Of a DNA stretch of 64,000 bases, positions 25,495-33,684 are shown in pieces. Made by a program: the position numbers and the translations under genes. Position 1 is the first letter of the stretch. Each line of letters starts with the position of its first letter. The DNA comes from JABMQB01 sp964408795. Its GTDB lineage: Bacteria > Bacteroidota > Bacteroidia > Bacteroidales > Prolixibacteraceae. The DNA lies in contig CAYPAW010000034.1 of NCBI GenBank assembly GCA_964408795.1, forward strand, positions 1 through 64,000. The letters are read 5' to 3'. The notes under the pieces were generated by a model, which made no database searches, had not been told where the DNA came from, and was given only the letters and a program-made list of their open reading frames with translations.

Positions 25495-26136
25495 ATGGAT
25501 TCAAGAGCTGCCATTGAAAACTATATTCTGGATCACATCGATGAGGAAGATCCTCTTCTGCAGGAGTTAAGCCGTGAGACCCACCTCAAACTGGTTCATT
25601 ACAGAATGATATCCGGACATCTCCAGGGAATGGTGTTAACCATGCTTTCCAGGATGATCCGTCCCAAAAGAATTCTGGAAATCGGAACTTTTACCGGCTA
25701 TTCTGCTATATGCCTGGCGAAAGGTTTACCGGAAGGAGGCAGGCTTTATACCATCGAAGTGGATGATGAAGTGAAGAGCCTGGCCTCAAAGTATTTTGAG
25801 AAAGCCGGGTTGCGGGATAAGATTGTACAGGTAACCGGTGATGCCAGAAAATGGATTCCCAAGATTGAGGAATGGTTTGACCTGGTGTATATCGACGCCG
25901 GGAAGAAGGATTACGGCCGCTATTATACCCTGGTTTTTGATAAGGTCGTTCCCGGAGGGTATATCCTGGCTGACAATACCCTGTGGAACGAAAAGATCTT
26001 CAAACCCTCTGGCGCCCACAGAAAAAAAACAGAGGGAATTTTACAGTTTAACACCATGGTACGCAATGACCAACGGGTTGAAAAGGTAATGCTTCCTATT
26101 CGTGACGGTTTGACCATCATACGCAAAAAAGAATGA
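25495..26136 (+). CDS. SAM-dependent O-methyltransferase
   Basis: 213 residues from the ATG at 25495, 2 nt after the protease stop codon (a TTG three codons earlier would overlap that stop). It is a class I methyltransferase of the caffeoyl-CoA/catechol O-methyltransferase family: RILEIGTFTGYSAICLA (motif I), YTIEVDDE (acidic ribose ligand), VYIDAGKKDYGRYY (Asp and Lys of the metal site) and GGYILADNTLWNEK (metal-binding Asp-Asn). These residues indicate divalent-metal-dependent methylation of a catechol-like hydroxyl; the substrate is unknown. It is in a two-gene unit with the M16 peptidase. Confidence 0.92.
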   Translation: MDSRAAIENYILDHIDEEDPLLQELSRETHLKLVHYRMISGHLQGMVLTMLSRMIRPKRILEIGTFTGYSAICLAKGLPEGGRLYTIEVDDEVKSLASKYFEKAGLRDKIVQVTGDARKWIPKIEEWFDLVYIDAGKKDYGRYYTLVFDKVVPGGYILADNTLWNEKIFKPSGAHRKKTEGILQFNTMVRNDQRVEKVMLPIRDGLTIIRKKE

Positions 26137-26207
26137 CCCGTTGTGGTCGTTATGGAAAAAAACTCAAACAGAAACCGGTTGGTTTTTTGGTTAACCTCTC
26201 AATATCG

Positions 26208-26215
26208 TATCTTTG
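26208..26215 (+). promoter_or_regulatory. Promoter of mutS (TATCTTTG, with -33 TTTG)
   Basis: TATCTTTG is preceded, with an 18-nt spacer, by TTG at 26187-26189 in a TTTTTTGG context, fitting the Bacteroidota -33/-7 arrangement. The ATG of mutS is only 10 nt downstream of the box, so the leader is very short or absent. Confidence 0.65.
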
Positions 26216-26225
26216 TTTGGATATT

Positions 26226-28847
26226 ATGGCAGAACAATCAAGAAAATATGTAGAAACCCCTTTGATGAAGCAATATTATGCCATCAAGGATAAACATCCG
26301 GATGCACTTCTTCTTTTCCGGGTGGGTGATTTTTACGAAACGTTCGGTGAGGATGCCATAAAAACTTCAGATATTTTGGGGATTACGTTAACCCGGCGGG
26401 CAAATGGAGCGGCCAGTTATGTTGAATTGGCAGGTTTTCCGTATCATGCCCTGGATACGTATCTTCCAAAACTCGTCCGGGCAGGCCAACGGGTAGCCAT
26501 ATGTGAACAACTGGAAGATCCCAAACTGGCAAAAAAGATCGTCCGGCGCGGAATTACGGAACTCGTAACCCCGGGTGTCTCTATCAATGAAAATGTGCTT
26601 GAAAACAGGGAAAACAACTTTCTGGCTTCTGTACATTTTGATAAAAACCAGTCGGGGGTTGCTTTTCTGGATATTTCCACGGGAGAGTTTCTGACCGCTG
26701 AAGGGGGCCATGAATACATTGACAAATTGCTTAACTCTTTTGCTCCCAAAGAGGTTCTCTTTCAACGGGGCCGGGGCAAGGAATTTACGGAGATCTTTGG
26801 ACCCCGGTTTTATACCTATAATCTGGATGACTGGGTTTATACCGAAGAAGCGGCTTTTGACCGGTTAACACGTCATTTTGAGACGACTTCCCTCAAAGGA
26901 TTCGGAATTGACCGGATGCCCCTGGCGGTGATTGCTTCGGGGGCGATCCTTCATTACCTGGATCTGACTCAGCACAACCGGTTGAAGCATATCACCGGGC
27001 TTTCCCGCATTGAAGAGGAGAAGTATGTGTGGCTCGACCGGTTTACCATCCGGAACCTGGAACTGTTTCATTCCATACAGGAAGGAGCGAAAACCCTGCT
27101 TCAGGTGATCGATAAAACCATCTCTCCCATGGGATCCCGGTTACTGAAAAGGTGGATTGCCCTGCCTCTGAAAGATATGGTTACCATCAATGAAAGGCTG
27201 GATGCAGTGGAATATTTCATCCGTTCTCCGGAGACCCGGGAAAACCTGGAAGATCACATCAGCCAGATCGGCGACCTGGAGAGACTGGTCTCCAAGGTAG
27301 CTACGGGCCGGATCAACCCACGGGAAATGATCCAGGTGAAAAATGCCCTGAATGCTATTGTGCCTATCAGGAATAGTTGTGCCACAGCCGATAACAGCAC
27401 CTTCAAACGTTTCTCAGAACAACTGGATCCCTGCGAATCCATACGGGAAAAGATATATCAGGAAATCGTTCCGGATCCCCCGGTGAATATAGCCAAAGGG
27501 AATGTGATCCGGAAGGGGGTATCCAAAGAACTGGATGAATTAAAAGAACTGGCCTACAACAGCAAAGATTATCTGTTGAAGATCCAGGAACAGGAAAGCC
27601 AAAAACATCATATTCCTTCCCTGAAGATTGGATTTAACAATGTCTTCGGCTATTATATCGAAGTGCGCAATACCCACAAAGATAAAGTTCCGGAAGAATG
27701 GACACGGAAACAGACCCTGGTGAGTGCCGAGCGGTACATCACCGAGGAATTAAAAGAATATGAATCCCGGATTCTGGGGGCTGAAGAGCGAATCCTCGAA
27801 TTGGAAACCCAGCTTTTCAACGAACTTATTTTTGCTTTAACGGATTACATACGGGCTCTCCGGATGAATGCATCCATTTTGGCACAGGTTGACTGCCTTT
27901 TGTCGTTTGCATCCTGCGCGGTTGAATACCGGTATGCCCGGCCTGAAGTAAACGATACGACCGTTATTGATATCAAAAACGGGAGGCACCCGGTGATTGA
28001 ACGTCAGCTGCCTATAGGCGAATCATATATTGCCAACGATCTCTTGCTCAACCAGGAGGATCAACAGATTATGATTGTTACCGGACCCAATATGGCCGGT
28101 AAATCGGCCTTATTGCGACAAACCGCCCTGATCGTTTTGCTGGCCCAGATCGGATGTTTTGTGCCTGCTGAAAAAGCAAAAATAGGGTGGGTAGATAAAA
28201 TCTTCACCCGCGTGGGGGCTTCGGATAATATATCCCTGGGAGAATCCACTTTTATGGTGGAGATGAACGAAGCGGCAAGTATCCTGAACAATGTTTCGGA
28301 TCGAAGCCTTATTCTTCTGGATGAACTGGGACGCGGAACCTCTACGTACGACGGTATCTCAATTGCCTGGTCAATTGTGGAATATTTGCATGAACATCCC
28401 AGAATCAGGGCAAAAACCCTGTTTGCAACCCATTACCATGAACTGAACGAAATGGAAAATTCCTTTTCGCGGGTGAAGAACTTTAATGTATCGATCAGGG
28501 AAGTAGGCAATAAGGTGGTCTTCCTGCGGAAACTCGTGAGAGGAGGGAGCAACCATAGTTTTGGCATTCATGTGGCAGGCATGGCCGGAATGCCTAAATC
28601 GGTGGTTCAACGTGCCGAAGAGATCCTGAAACAACTGGAGAATACCCATCAAAAGGAAGGGCTCTCAAAACCCCTGGGAAAAATCAGCGATACCCGGGAA
28701 GGACTGCAGCTGAGTTTTTTTCAGCTCGATGACCCGGTACTGAAACAGATTCGCGATGAAATAGCCCATTTGGATGTGAATCGTTTAACGCCCATTGAAG
28801 CCTTGAATAAGCTGAACGAAATAAAGAAACTGACCGGATTAAAATAG
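26226..28847 (+). CDS. mutS: DNA mismatch repair protein MutS
   Basis: 873 residues from the ATG at 26226; an upstream in-frame ATG at 26133 would place the promoter within the gene. The mismatch-recognition motif is in LLFRVGDFYETFGEDA (Phe-x-Glu). Further on come the clamp and lever domains, the Walker A motif TGPNMAGKSALLRQ (about residues 620-633), Walker B LILLDELGRGTSTYDG and the ABC signature region LGESTFMVEM. MutS binds mismatches and recruits MutL. Length and motifs are canonical for MutS1. The gene overlaps nothing; tRNA genes follow 110 nt downstream. Confidence 0.97.
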   Translation: MAEQSRKYVETPLMKQYYAIKDKHPDALLLFRVGDFYETFGEDAIKTSDILGITLTRRANGAASYVELAGFPYHALDTYLPKLVRAGQRVAICEQLEDPKLAKKIVRRGITELVTPGVSINENVLENRENNFLASVHFDKNQSGVAFLDISTGEFLTAEGGHEYIDKLLNSFAPKEVLFQRGRGKEFTEIFGPRFYTYNLDDWVYTEEAAFDRLTRHFETTSLKGFGIDRMPLAVIASGAILHYLDLTQHNRLKHITGLSRIEEEKYVWLDRFTIRNLELFHSIQEGAKTLLQVIDKTISPMGSRLLKRWIALPLKDMVTINERLDAVEYFIRSPETRENLEDHISQIGDLERLVSKVATGRINPREMIQVKNALNAIVPIRNSCATADNSTFKRFSEQLDPCESIREKIYQEIVPDPPVNIAKGNVIRKGVSKELDELKELAYNSKDYLLKIQEQESQKHHIPSLKIGFNNVFGYYIEVRNTHKDKVPEEWTRKQTLVSAERYITEELKEYESRILGAEERILELETQLFNELIFALTDYIRALRMNASILAQVDCLLSFASCAVEYRYARPEVNDTTVIDIKNGRHPVIERQLPIGESYIANDLLLNQEDQQIMIVTGPNMAGKSALLRQTALIVLLAQIGCFVPAEKAKIGWVDKIFTRVGASDNISLGESTFMVEMNEAASILNNVSDRSLILLDELGRGTSTYDGISIAWSIVEYLHEHPRIRAKTLFATHYHELNEMENSFSRVKNFNVSIREVGNKVVFLRKLVRGGSNHSFGIHVAGMAGMPKSVVQRAEEILKQLENTHQKEGLSKPLGKISDTREGLQLSFFQLDDPVLKQIRDEIAHLDVNRLTPIEALNKLNEIKKLTGLK

Positions 28848-28891
28848 GTGTTGAAAGTATTTTGAAATTTTGGAGAAAGAGAAATTTGGTA

Positions 28892-28899
28892 TATATTTG
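28892..28899 (+). promoter_or_regulatory. Promoter of the tRNA-Gly/tRNA-Leu pair
   Basis: TATATTTG (TAnnTTTG match) lies 58 nt upstream of tRNA-Gly, with TTTTGG at 28868-28873 as the -33 element after an 18-nt spacer. It probably drives both tRNA genes. Confidence 0.65.
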
Positions 28900-28957
28900 C
28901 ATCGCTCTCAAAAATAAGGTTCTGTAAAATCAGAACCCCTGAAAGAGGAATAGGCAT

Positions 28958-29033
<76 letters not shown>

Positions 29034-29076
29034 CAGAGGAAGAAACGGGCAAGAAGCCTGTCCCGGCAATTCGGAA

Positions 29077-29086
29077 TTTCTCGCTC
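29077..29086 (+). repeat. Short repeat of the tRNA-Gly 3' end
   Basis: TTTCTCGCTC repeats the last 10 nt of the tRNA-Gly acceptor region (29022-29031). It is preceded by GTCCCG, as in the tRNA T-stem, with 11 nt (GCAATTCGGAA) inserted between, and is followed by a T-run (29087-29093). The layout echoes the tRNA-Asn and tRNA-Phe remnants, and with the T-run it could also act as terminator. Confidence 0.45.
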
Positions 29087-29104
29087 TTTTTTTGTTTAAA
29101 GGAT

Positions 29105-29189
29105 GCCCGGATGGTGGAATTGGTAGACACGCAGGACTTAAAATCCTGTGGCCGTAAAGGCTGTGCGGGTTCAATTCCCGCTCCGGGTA
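29105..29189 (+). tRNA. tRNA-Leu (TAA)
   Basis: An 85-nt class II tRNA: acceptor GCCCGGA / TCCGGGT (one G-U pair), D-arm TGGTGGAATTGGTAGACACG, anticodon loop CTTAAAA (anticodon TAA), long variable arm, and T-arm GCGGGTTCAATTCCCGC. Discriminator A; CCA not encoded. It is 71 nt after tRNA-Gly and probably shares its transcript. Confidence 0.95.
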
Positions 29190-29849
29190 CAAAAGATATT
29201 TTTTCTGTATTTTATTTTCGCTGAAGGGTAAAAGGGCCCATACCTGAAGCCCTGAAAAAAAAATTCCGTTTGGCACAGTCTGGAGTTTACCGCTGTTATA
29301 CCGTATCAATCCAGCTTGCTCATCATATATCCATAATGCATTGTTTACATAACATGAAAAATGAAATTGAGAAAGCGGACGGACGACTTCCATGGAAGCG
29401 TCATGGTATATAAACAGATATTGATAAGACTGAAAAACAATTCCATAATGGGTATCGTGAATTTTCCATATTTCATCGAACTCATCAATTTCCGGTGGAA
29501 GTTCCGAAACCAGGGAACGATAGATCAGATTTCCTGTTGAATCGGGCGTATAATAGCCGAATTCATTGCGGCCGCCTATATAAATCCGTTCGTTTTTTGC
29601 CAGGGTTGCCCTGTGGATAAAGGAAGGAACTCTTTCGTACAGGTGCCACTCTTCTCCGTCGTATTCCAGCAAACCGTTGTTGTTAGCAAAATAAACCAAT
29701 CCGGTTTTTGATTGGGTAAAAGCCCAGTTTTGCGTTCCTGCCTGATAATCGGCTCTTTTGTAATTAATAATCTTTGGTAATCCATTGCTGAAACCCAAAA
29801 AAAAATGTATTCCAAAAATGAATGCAAAAATATACCTGACAATTAGCAT
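29190..29849 (-). pseudogene. Truncated Reg_prop/triple-tyrosine sensor regulator (5' fragment)
   Basis: About 215 recognisable residues: a signal-like N-terminus, then a two-component-regulator propeller as in Bacteroidota ligand-binding sensor regulators (NYKRADYQAGTQNWAFTQ, YFANNNGLLEYDGEEW, YIGGRNEFGYYTPDS). The similarity to the family pattern continues to VWALLPFSENKIQ at about 29205 and then stops; the open frame runs on antisense through the tRNA-Leu and tRNA-Gly genes, which is not protein-like. Full-length members exceed 900 residues with Y_Y_Y and HTH domains. The gene has therefore lost its 3' three quarters, next to the tRNA-Leu 3' end. It starts 47 nt after the SusD-like gene on the same strand. 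Confidence 0.78.
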
Positions 29850-29896
29850 TTATATCGATTTACGAAAAGACTTCATTATTTAAGGGGCGAGGTAAG

Positions 29897-31408
29897 TCAA
29901 TCCAGTCCGGTCCATCCTCCGGTCGAAATATTTTTCCCATCAGGCATTCCTGCGATGGTATATACTTCCAGGTTCATTAATTTCAGTTCTTTGGCAGGAA
30001 CCGGGAAATGCAGGATTGTGCCCTGTTGTAACTGATCCCTGCGCCGCATATCAAAATAAGCAATTCCCATGCCCGTGTTAATCAGCTCGATATCCCTTTC
30101 ATAAAAGATAGTCCATAGCAGTTCTGAAGGTTCTGTGGTGGTAACAACCGGCAGTTTCCCCCGCTTTCTCCGGGCTCCTTCCGGATGATTCAAAACAGCT
30201 AATGCTCCGGAAACATTCCCTGTTCTGACCATTGCTTCGGCTTTTAACAATTCGTTCTCCCAGACCAGAATGGAAGGATGCGGTATATCACCATACCAAA
30301 CGTTGGATAAAAAACTGTCGTACCGTTTATGCCTATAATGACTGAAAAGGTAGTATCCCCGGTCAGGGGGAAAGATGTTTTCCTCCAGGTATTCAAAATC
30401 GGATTCCAGGCGGGCATCCTTTGATTGTGCAGGGCCCGGATCCTGTCCATCCGGAGTAGTCCATGAGACTCCGTCCGAAGGCCAGCGGCTGGGATAATCC
30501 GGATCCATAAGGTTTATGATCCGGTGGTCGATACGCCCCCATCCGGGATAAATGGCATAGACAAGGTACATATCATAGAAACCGTACCGGTCCCCCATTT
30601 CGGGCTGAAGATTTTTCTGAATACCCCTTTCGGAATATTGTAATACCCGGTTCCAGCCGATCTGCTCATTATCGGTTTTATTACGGGAACTATATGCCAG
30701 TATCCTTGCCGCATAGGAATTAGCAAGAGCTGAGAATTCGCTGCTTGTATAAGGTTCTCCTCCCATCCATTCCTCAGGAACGGTAAAACTTTCTGCTTCG
30801 GCTATGGCAATTGCCTGATCCAGTAGATCCAGCGATACATCAATCATATCCTCCCAGGGCACCAGTTCCAGCGTTTCAGAATCGATATCCTGTAAAACCA
30901 CATCGCCCTGGTCAAAGGTGAGTCCGAGGTATCCATGTGCCACACCGCTAATAAAATAACACCATGCCCGAAGTAAATTCTTATCCATTCCTGTATTTTT
31001 CTCATTGTTTATTATTTGTAAAACATCATTTACAGTAGAAATGGATGAATAACATCTTTCCCAGAAAGCCTGCACCAAAGGGTAATAAGCATACGACTGG
31101 CTGTTTATAAATCCTCTCCGGGGTTCACGGGAAAGATCCAGCACCGCAGCATACCCCCAGGAGCATGTAGCCTGATCTGCCATCGTACTCATGGAGGGAG
31201 CCGGGCTATCATATTCCTGCATGGCATTGTGTAAAGTACGGAAAGCAGTCCCTGAAAATGAGTATAATCCATCTGTTTCAAGGTTAAAATCCTTCAGATC
31301 CGGTTTATTCAGGTTATCAACGAACAGGTCAGTACAACCGTATAGCACAAAAACCAGAAGAGGAATTAATAGATTAAGGAGCCTTTTTCGGTGTGCTTTT
31401 TTGTTCAT
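29897..31408 (-). CDS. SusD/RagB-like outer-membrane lipoprotein (orphan)
   Basis: 503 residues with a lipoprotein signal (lipobox LYGC, Cys25). The helical TPR-like body of the SusD fold is visible, e.g. LLRAWCYFISGVAHGYLGLTFD (about 150-171), SSEFSALANSYAARILAYSSR (about 226-246) and WENELLKAEAMVRTGN near 375, with ERDIELINTGMGIAYFDMRRRD near the C-terminus. SusD proteins bind glycans at the cell surface and pair with a SusC TonB-dependent transporter. No SusC gene lies upstream, where a 342-nt gap leads to an unrelated protease, and the downstream gene is a truncated sensor. It is therefore an orphan, probably a remnant of a polysaccharide utilisation locus. Confidence 0.82.
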   Translation of the reverse strand: MNKKAHRKRLLNLLIPLLVFVLYGCTDLFVDNLNKPDLKDFNLETDGLYSFSGTAFRTLHNAMQEYDSPAPSMSTMADQATCSWGYAAVLDLSREPRRGFINSQSYAYYPLVQAFWERCYSSISTVNDVLQIINNEKNTGMDKNLLRAWCYFISGVAHGYLGLTFDQGDVVLQDIDSETLELVPWEDMIDVSLDLLDQAIAIAEAESFTVPEEWMGGEPYTSSEFSALANSYAARILAYSSRNKTDNEQIGWNRVLQYSERGIQKNLQPEMGDRYGFYDMYLVYAIYPGWGRIDHRIINLMDPDYPSRWPSDGVSWTTPDGQDPGPAQSKDARLESDFEYLEENIFPPDRGYYLFSHYRHKRYDSFLSNVWYGDIPHPSILVWENELLKAEAMVRTGNVSGALAVLNHPEGARRKRGKLPVVTTTEPSELLWTIFYERDIELINTGMGIAYFDMRRRDQLQQGTILHFPVPAKELKLMNLEVYTIAGMPDGKNISTGGWTGLD

Positions 31409-31750
31409 TTCTATTTATTTTTTAACTGTAAGTATGTGTATACGTGTTTTTTCCCGGAAGGATTCATTATCCGTTATAGCAGGTTCGTTTAAAACAAGAT
31501 ACAAGAATGTTACAATTTATTCGTGAAACTCAGATTTCAAAAATGGGTTGCATTGGAATCTGTAAGTTGAATTCCGAATTCCCGGGAATAGCCAAGCGTA
31601 TCGGGATAAATGAGTTTAAATCCGATGCTTGCATCGTCAATCGAAAAGATTCCAATGTTGACACCTCGTTAGCTTCCTGCGAGGTAGTTCATTAATTATG
31701 AACCGGATGGCTTTTCATTCCACATGTATTTCTGCAACGGATCATCCGGG
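31409..31750. other. Intergenic gap upstream of the orphan susD
   Basis: No complete gene. The minus strand is open for 43 codons (31540-31668) without a start codon, ending at a TGA at 31537-31539; its translation is not recognised and could be chance or a worn-down tail of a lost upstream gene. A palindrome-like element occupies 31663-31694. Confidence 0.4.
31663..31694. repeat. Short palindromic intergenic element, copy 1
   Basis: CCTCG (31664-31668) and CGAGG (31680-31684) form a stem around TTAGCTTCCTG, followed by TAGTTCATT. A similar arrangement, CCCCGC-cagctctgct-GCGAGG followed by AGTTTCAAT, occurs at 33568-33600. The two look like degenerate members of one palindromic intergenic repeat family. 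Confidence 0.45.
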
Positions 31751-33214
31751 TTATTGGATTATTTTCAGCCATTTTCCTTTTTCAATGGATTCGTTCAGTT
31801 CAAGATTGTTCAGCAGGGCGGTATGATTCAACTCATCCTGTTTAACGCCGAGGTTTCTGAGAGCATTGGCAACGGTGCCGGTTGAAGGGATCTGTTTCAC
31901 GTTGATTCGTTTTGGGATGACATTGATTCTTTGTGGATCAGTCAACCGGTTAAAGCGAACCATGGTGGATTCAAAAAGGCGGAAGTACCCATCAAAAACG
32001 GGTCCGTTGGTAACACCATGAAAAACATATATTTGCCCGGAATAATCAATGAAATATGAGAGTACTCTTAGGGAGGATGTTTCTCCGGTTTGCTGGTTTT
32101 GGGATTCCTGTTCGGAGAGCACTCCCAGGGCAGGCATTCCGTTTACCGTATTGCGGGTGCTGTTTAAGACCTTCAGATTCAGATTCTGGAGGGTCTCGGA
32201 AGCGGCCTGGTCCAGATTGTTCTGTTGAGCCAATGTAAAAACAATGAGGGCTTCTCCATCCGGGGGGCTCATCTGTACCTGAAGAGGTGAGTTCACCAGG
32301 TTCCATCCCCCGGGGATCGGAAACTGAAATTGTAATTCGGGATGGAAAAACGTCCATCCATCCACATACCCTTGGCGTGGATCTTCGCCGTACACCATTC
32401 CGTCGACCATCTGCAGGTATTCATCTTCATTCACCGTCCAGGTGTCAAAATCAAGGCTGTCCTGCCAGGTATCCGATAAGCGATGCACGGTGTTGTAGCG
32501 GTCGCCCGGATCGGGATGGGTAGATAAAAAGGTAGGAATTCCTCCCTGGCTGCTTCCCAGCTCCATTTTTTGGAGTACCTGGAAGAAGTCAGCCATTTTA
32601 TGGGCGTCGTAGCCAATCTTTGATGCATACTCCACGCCCAGCTGATCGGCCTGGCGTTCGTTATCGCGGCTGAACTTCAGAAACAACAGTTCCAGTCCCT
32701 GCGAGGCAATATCGGCAAACTGACGGAACTCCTCCGAAGCAATCATTCCCACGACCAATCCCAGCTGGGCAATTTGCTGTTTGGTCATTTGCTGAACCGA
32801 ATGCCGGGCGGTGATATGCCCCATTTCATGTCCCAGGATTCCCATTAACTCTGCTTCATTGTTCAGTTGGGCCAGTATTCCCCGGGTGAGGTAAATATAA
32901 CCGCCCGGGACCGCAAAAGCATTGACTACCGGTGAGTCAAGGACTTTGAAGTGATATTGCAGATTCGGACGGTGGGAAATCTTCCCCATCTCTACTCCTT
33001 TTTGGTTGATGTGATCCAGAAGCTCTTCATCCGGATAAATTCCGAAGGTGGATACAATTTGCGGATCGTATTCCGCTCCCATGGCAATTTCCTGGGATTC
33101 GGAGATCAACATCAACTGCTTCTTACCGGTAACCGGATTGATCGCACAGGAAGAGATGAAAAGAGCTACTACGGCAAGTAAGATAACACACGTTAAAGAT
33201 ACAGATCGTTTCAT
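31751..33214 (-). CDS. M48 family zinc metalloprotease, lipoprotein
   Basis: 487 residues from the ATG at 33214, taken because MKRSVSL opens a lipoprotein signal (lipobox FISSC, Cys23); an in-frame ATG six codons earlier is possible. The segment AINPVTGKKQLMLISESQEIAMG is the common M48 N-terminus. The zinc motif is HExxH in GILGHEMGHITARHS, with the third ligand Glu in NERQADQLGVEYA. Residues about 300-420 are a beta-rich region, and the last 50 residues resemble a LysM-like domain (VKQIPSTGTVANALRNLGVK). Homologues such as BepA and LoiP act in outer-membrane protein quality control in the periplasm. Confidence 0.92.
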   Translation of the reverse strand: MKRSVSLTCVILLAVVALFISSCAINPVTGKKQLMLISESQEIAMGAEYDPQIVSTFGIYPDEELLDHINQKGVEMGKISHRPNLQYHFKVLDSPVVNAFAVPGGYIYLTRGILAQLNNEAELMGILGHEMGHITARHSVQQMTKQQIAQLGLVVGMIASEEFRQFADIASQGLELLFLKFSRDNERQADQLGVEYASKIGYDAHKMADFFQVLQKMELGSSQGGIPTFLSTHPDPGDRYNTVHRLSDTWQDSLDFDTWTVNEDEYLQMVDGMVYGEDPRQGYVDGWTFFHPELQFQFPIPGGWNLVNSPLQVQMSPPDGEALIVFTLAQQNNLDQAASETLQNLNLKVLNSTRNTVNGMPALGVLSEQESQNQQTGETSSLRVLSYFIDYSGQIYVFHGVTNGPVFDGYFRLFESTMVRFNRLTDPQRINVIPKRINVKQIPSTGTVANALRNLGVKQDELNHTALLNNLELNESIEKGKWLKIIQ

Positions 33215-33335
33215 AGGATAATCATTGTTCATTTTCTTACCGGTTTATTTTTTAAAGGCATTAATCAGGGTAATCCATGGATTGATGTTAGCCTGAGCTC
33301 TTCATAAATTTTAAAAAATATGAGTAAAGCTCAGG

Positions 33336-33432
33336 TTAACCCCGACTTAGATGAAGTTAAACGTTGGAAGAAAGTATTACTAAATCTTAGTCGCTGTCGG
33401 AGACAGGAATAATTCATGAATTATTCGGGTTA
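33336..33432 (+). repeat. Dispersed 97-bp repeat with TTAACCC inverted ends, copy B
   Basis: It aligns base for base with copy A (24088-24184) with about seven substitutions and no gaps. The shared core includes TCGCTGTCGGAGACAGGAAT and AATTCATGAATTATTCGGG. On its left it abuts AGCTCAGG, which pairs with CCTGAGCT some 40 nt upstream and recurs in the miniature copy at 50345-50378. Confidence 0.8.
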
Positions 33433-33567
33433 GTAAGGTAAGAATTTTTTATTCAAAAACTTCATTCTTCGGGATGATTTTATTGAATTTCGGTGAGCGT
33501 ATTCCAGGTTGGCTCTGCCACGGGGTAAGCGAACAAAATACAAAAAAAATCCTTAATGGAATCGGAT

Positions 33568-33600
33568 TCCCCGCCAGCTCTGCTGCGAGGAGTTTCAATG
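33568..33600. repeat. Short palindromic intergenic element, copy 2
   Basis: CCCCGC and GCGAGG form an imperfect 6-bp stem around CAGCTCTGCT, followed by AGTTTCAAT. Its layout resembles the element at 31663-31694. Confidence 0.4.
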
Positions 33601-33684
33601 GGTGTTTCTGTTTCGTGGGGAATAAACAGATTTCAGGTTGAGAAAGTAGGGATTCCGGAATCTTTATCTTCCGGATTTCATGGT

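Larger units (their letters stand above)
33233..33684. other. Repeat-rich intergenic region
   Basis: About 450 nt without a gene. It holds an inverted repeat (CCTGAGCT near 33295 with AGCTCAGG near 33328-33335), copy B of the 97-bp repeat (33336-33432), and copy 2 of a short palindromic element (33568-33600). The remainder, up to the oxidoreductase stop codon, shows nothing recognisable. Confidence 0.55.

Noticed and set aside
31540..31668. A minus-strand open stretch of 43 codons as a SusC tail
   Set aside because: It has no start, its translation does not clearly match the SusC C-terminus, and it is 130 nt from susD; only mentioned as a possibility.
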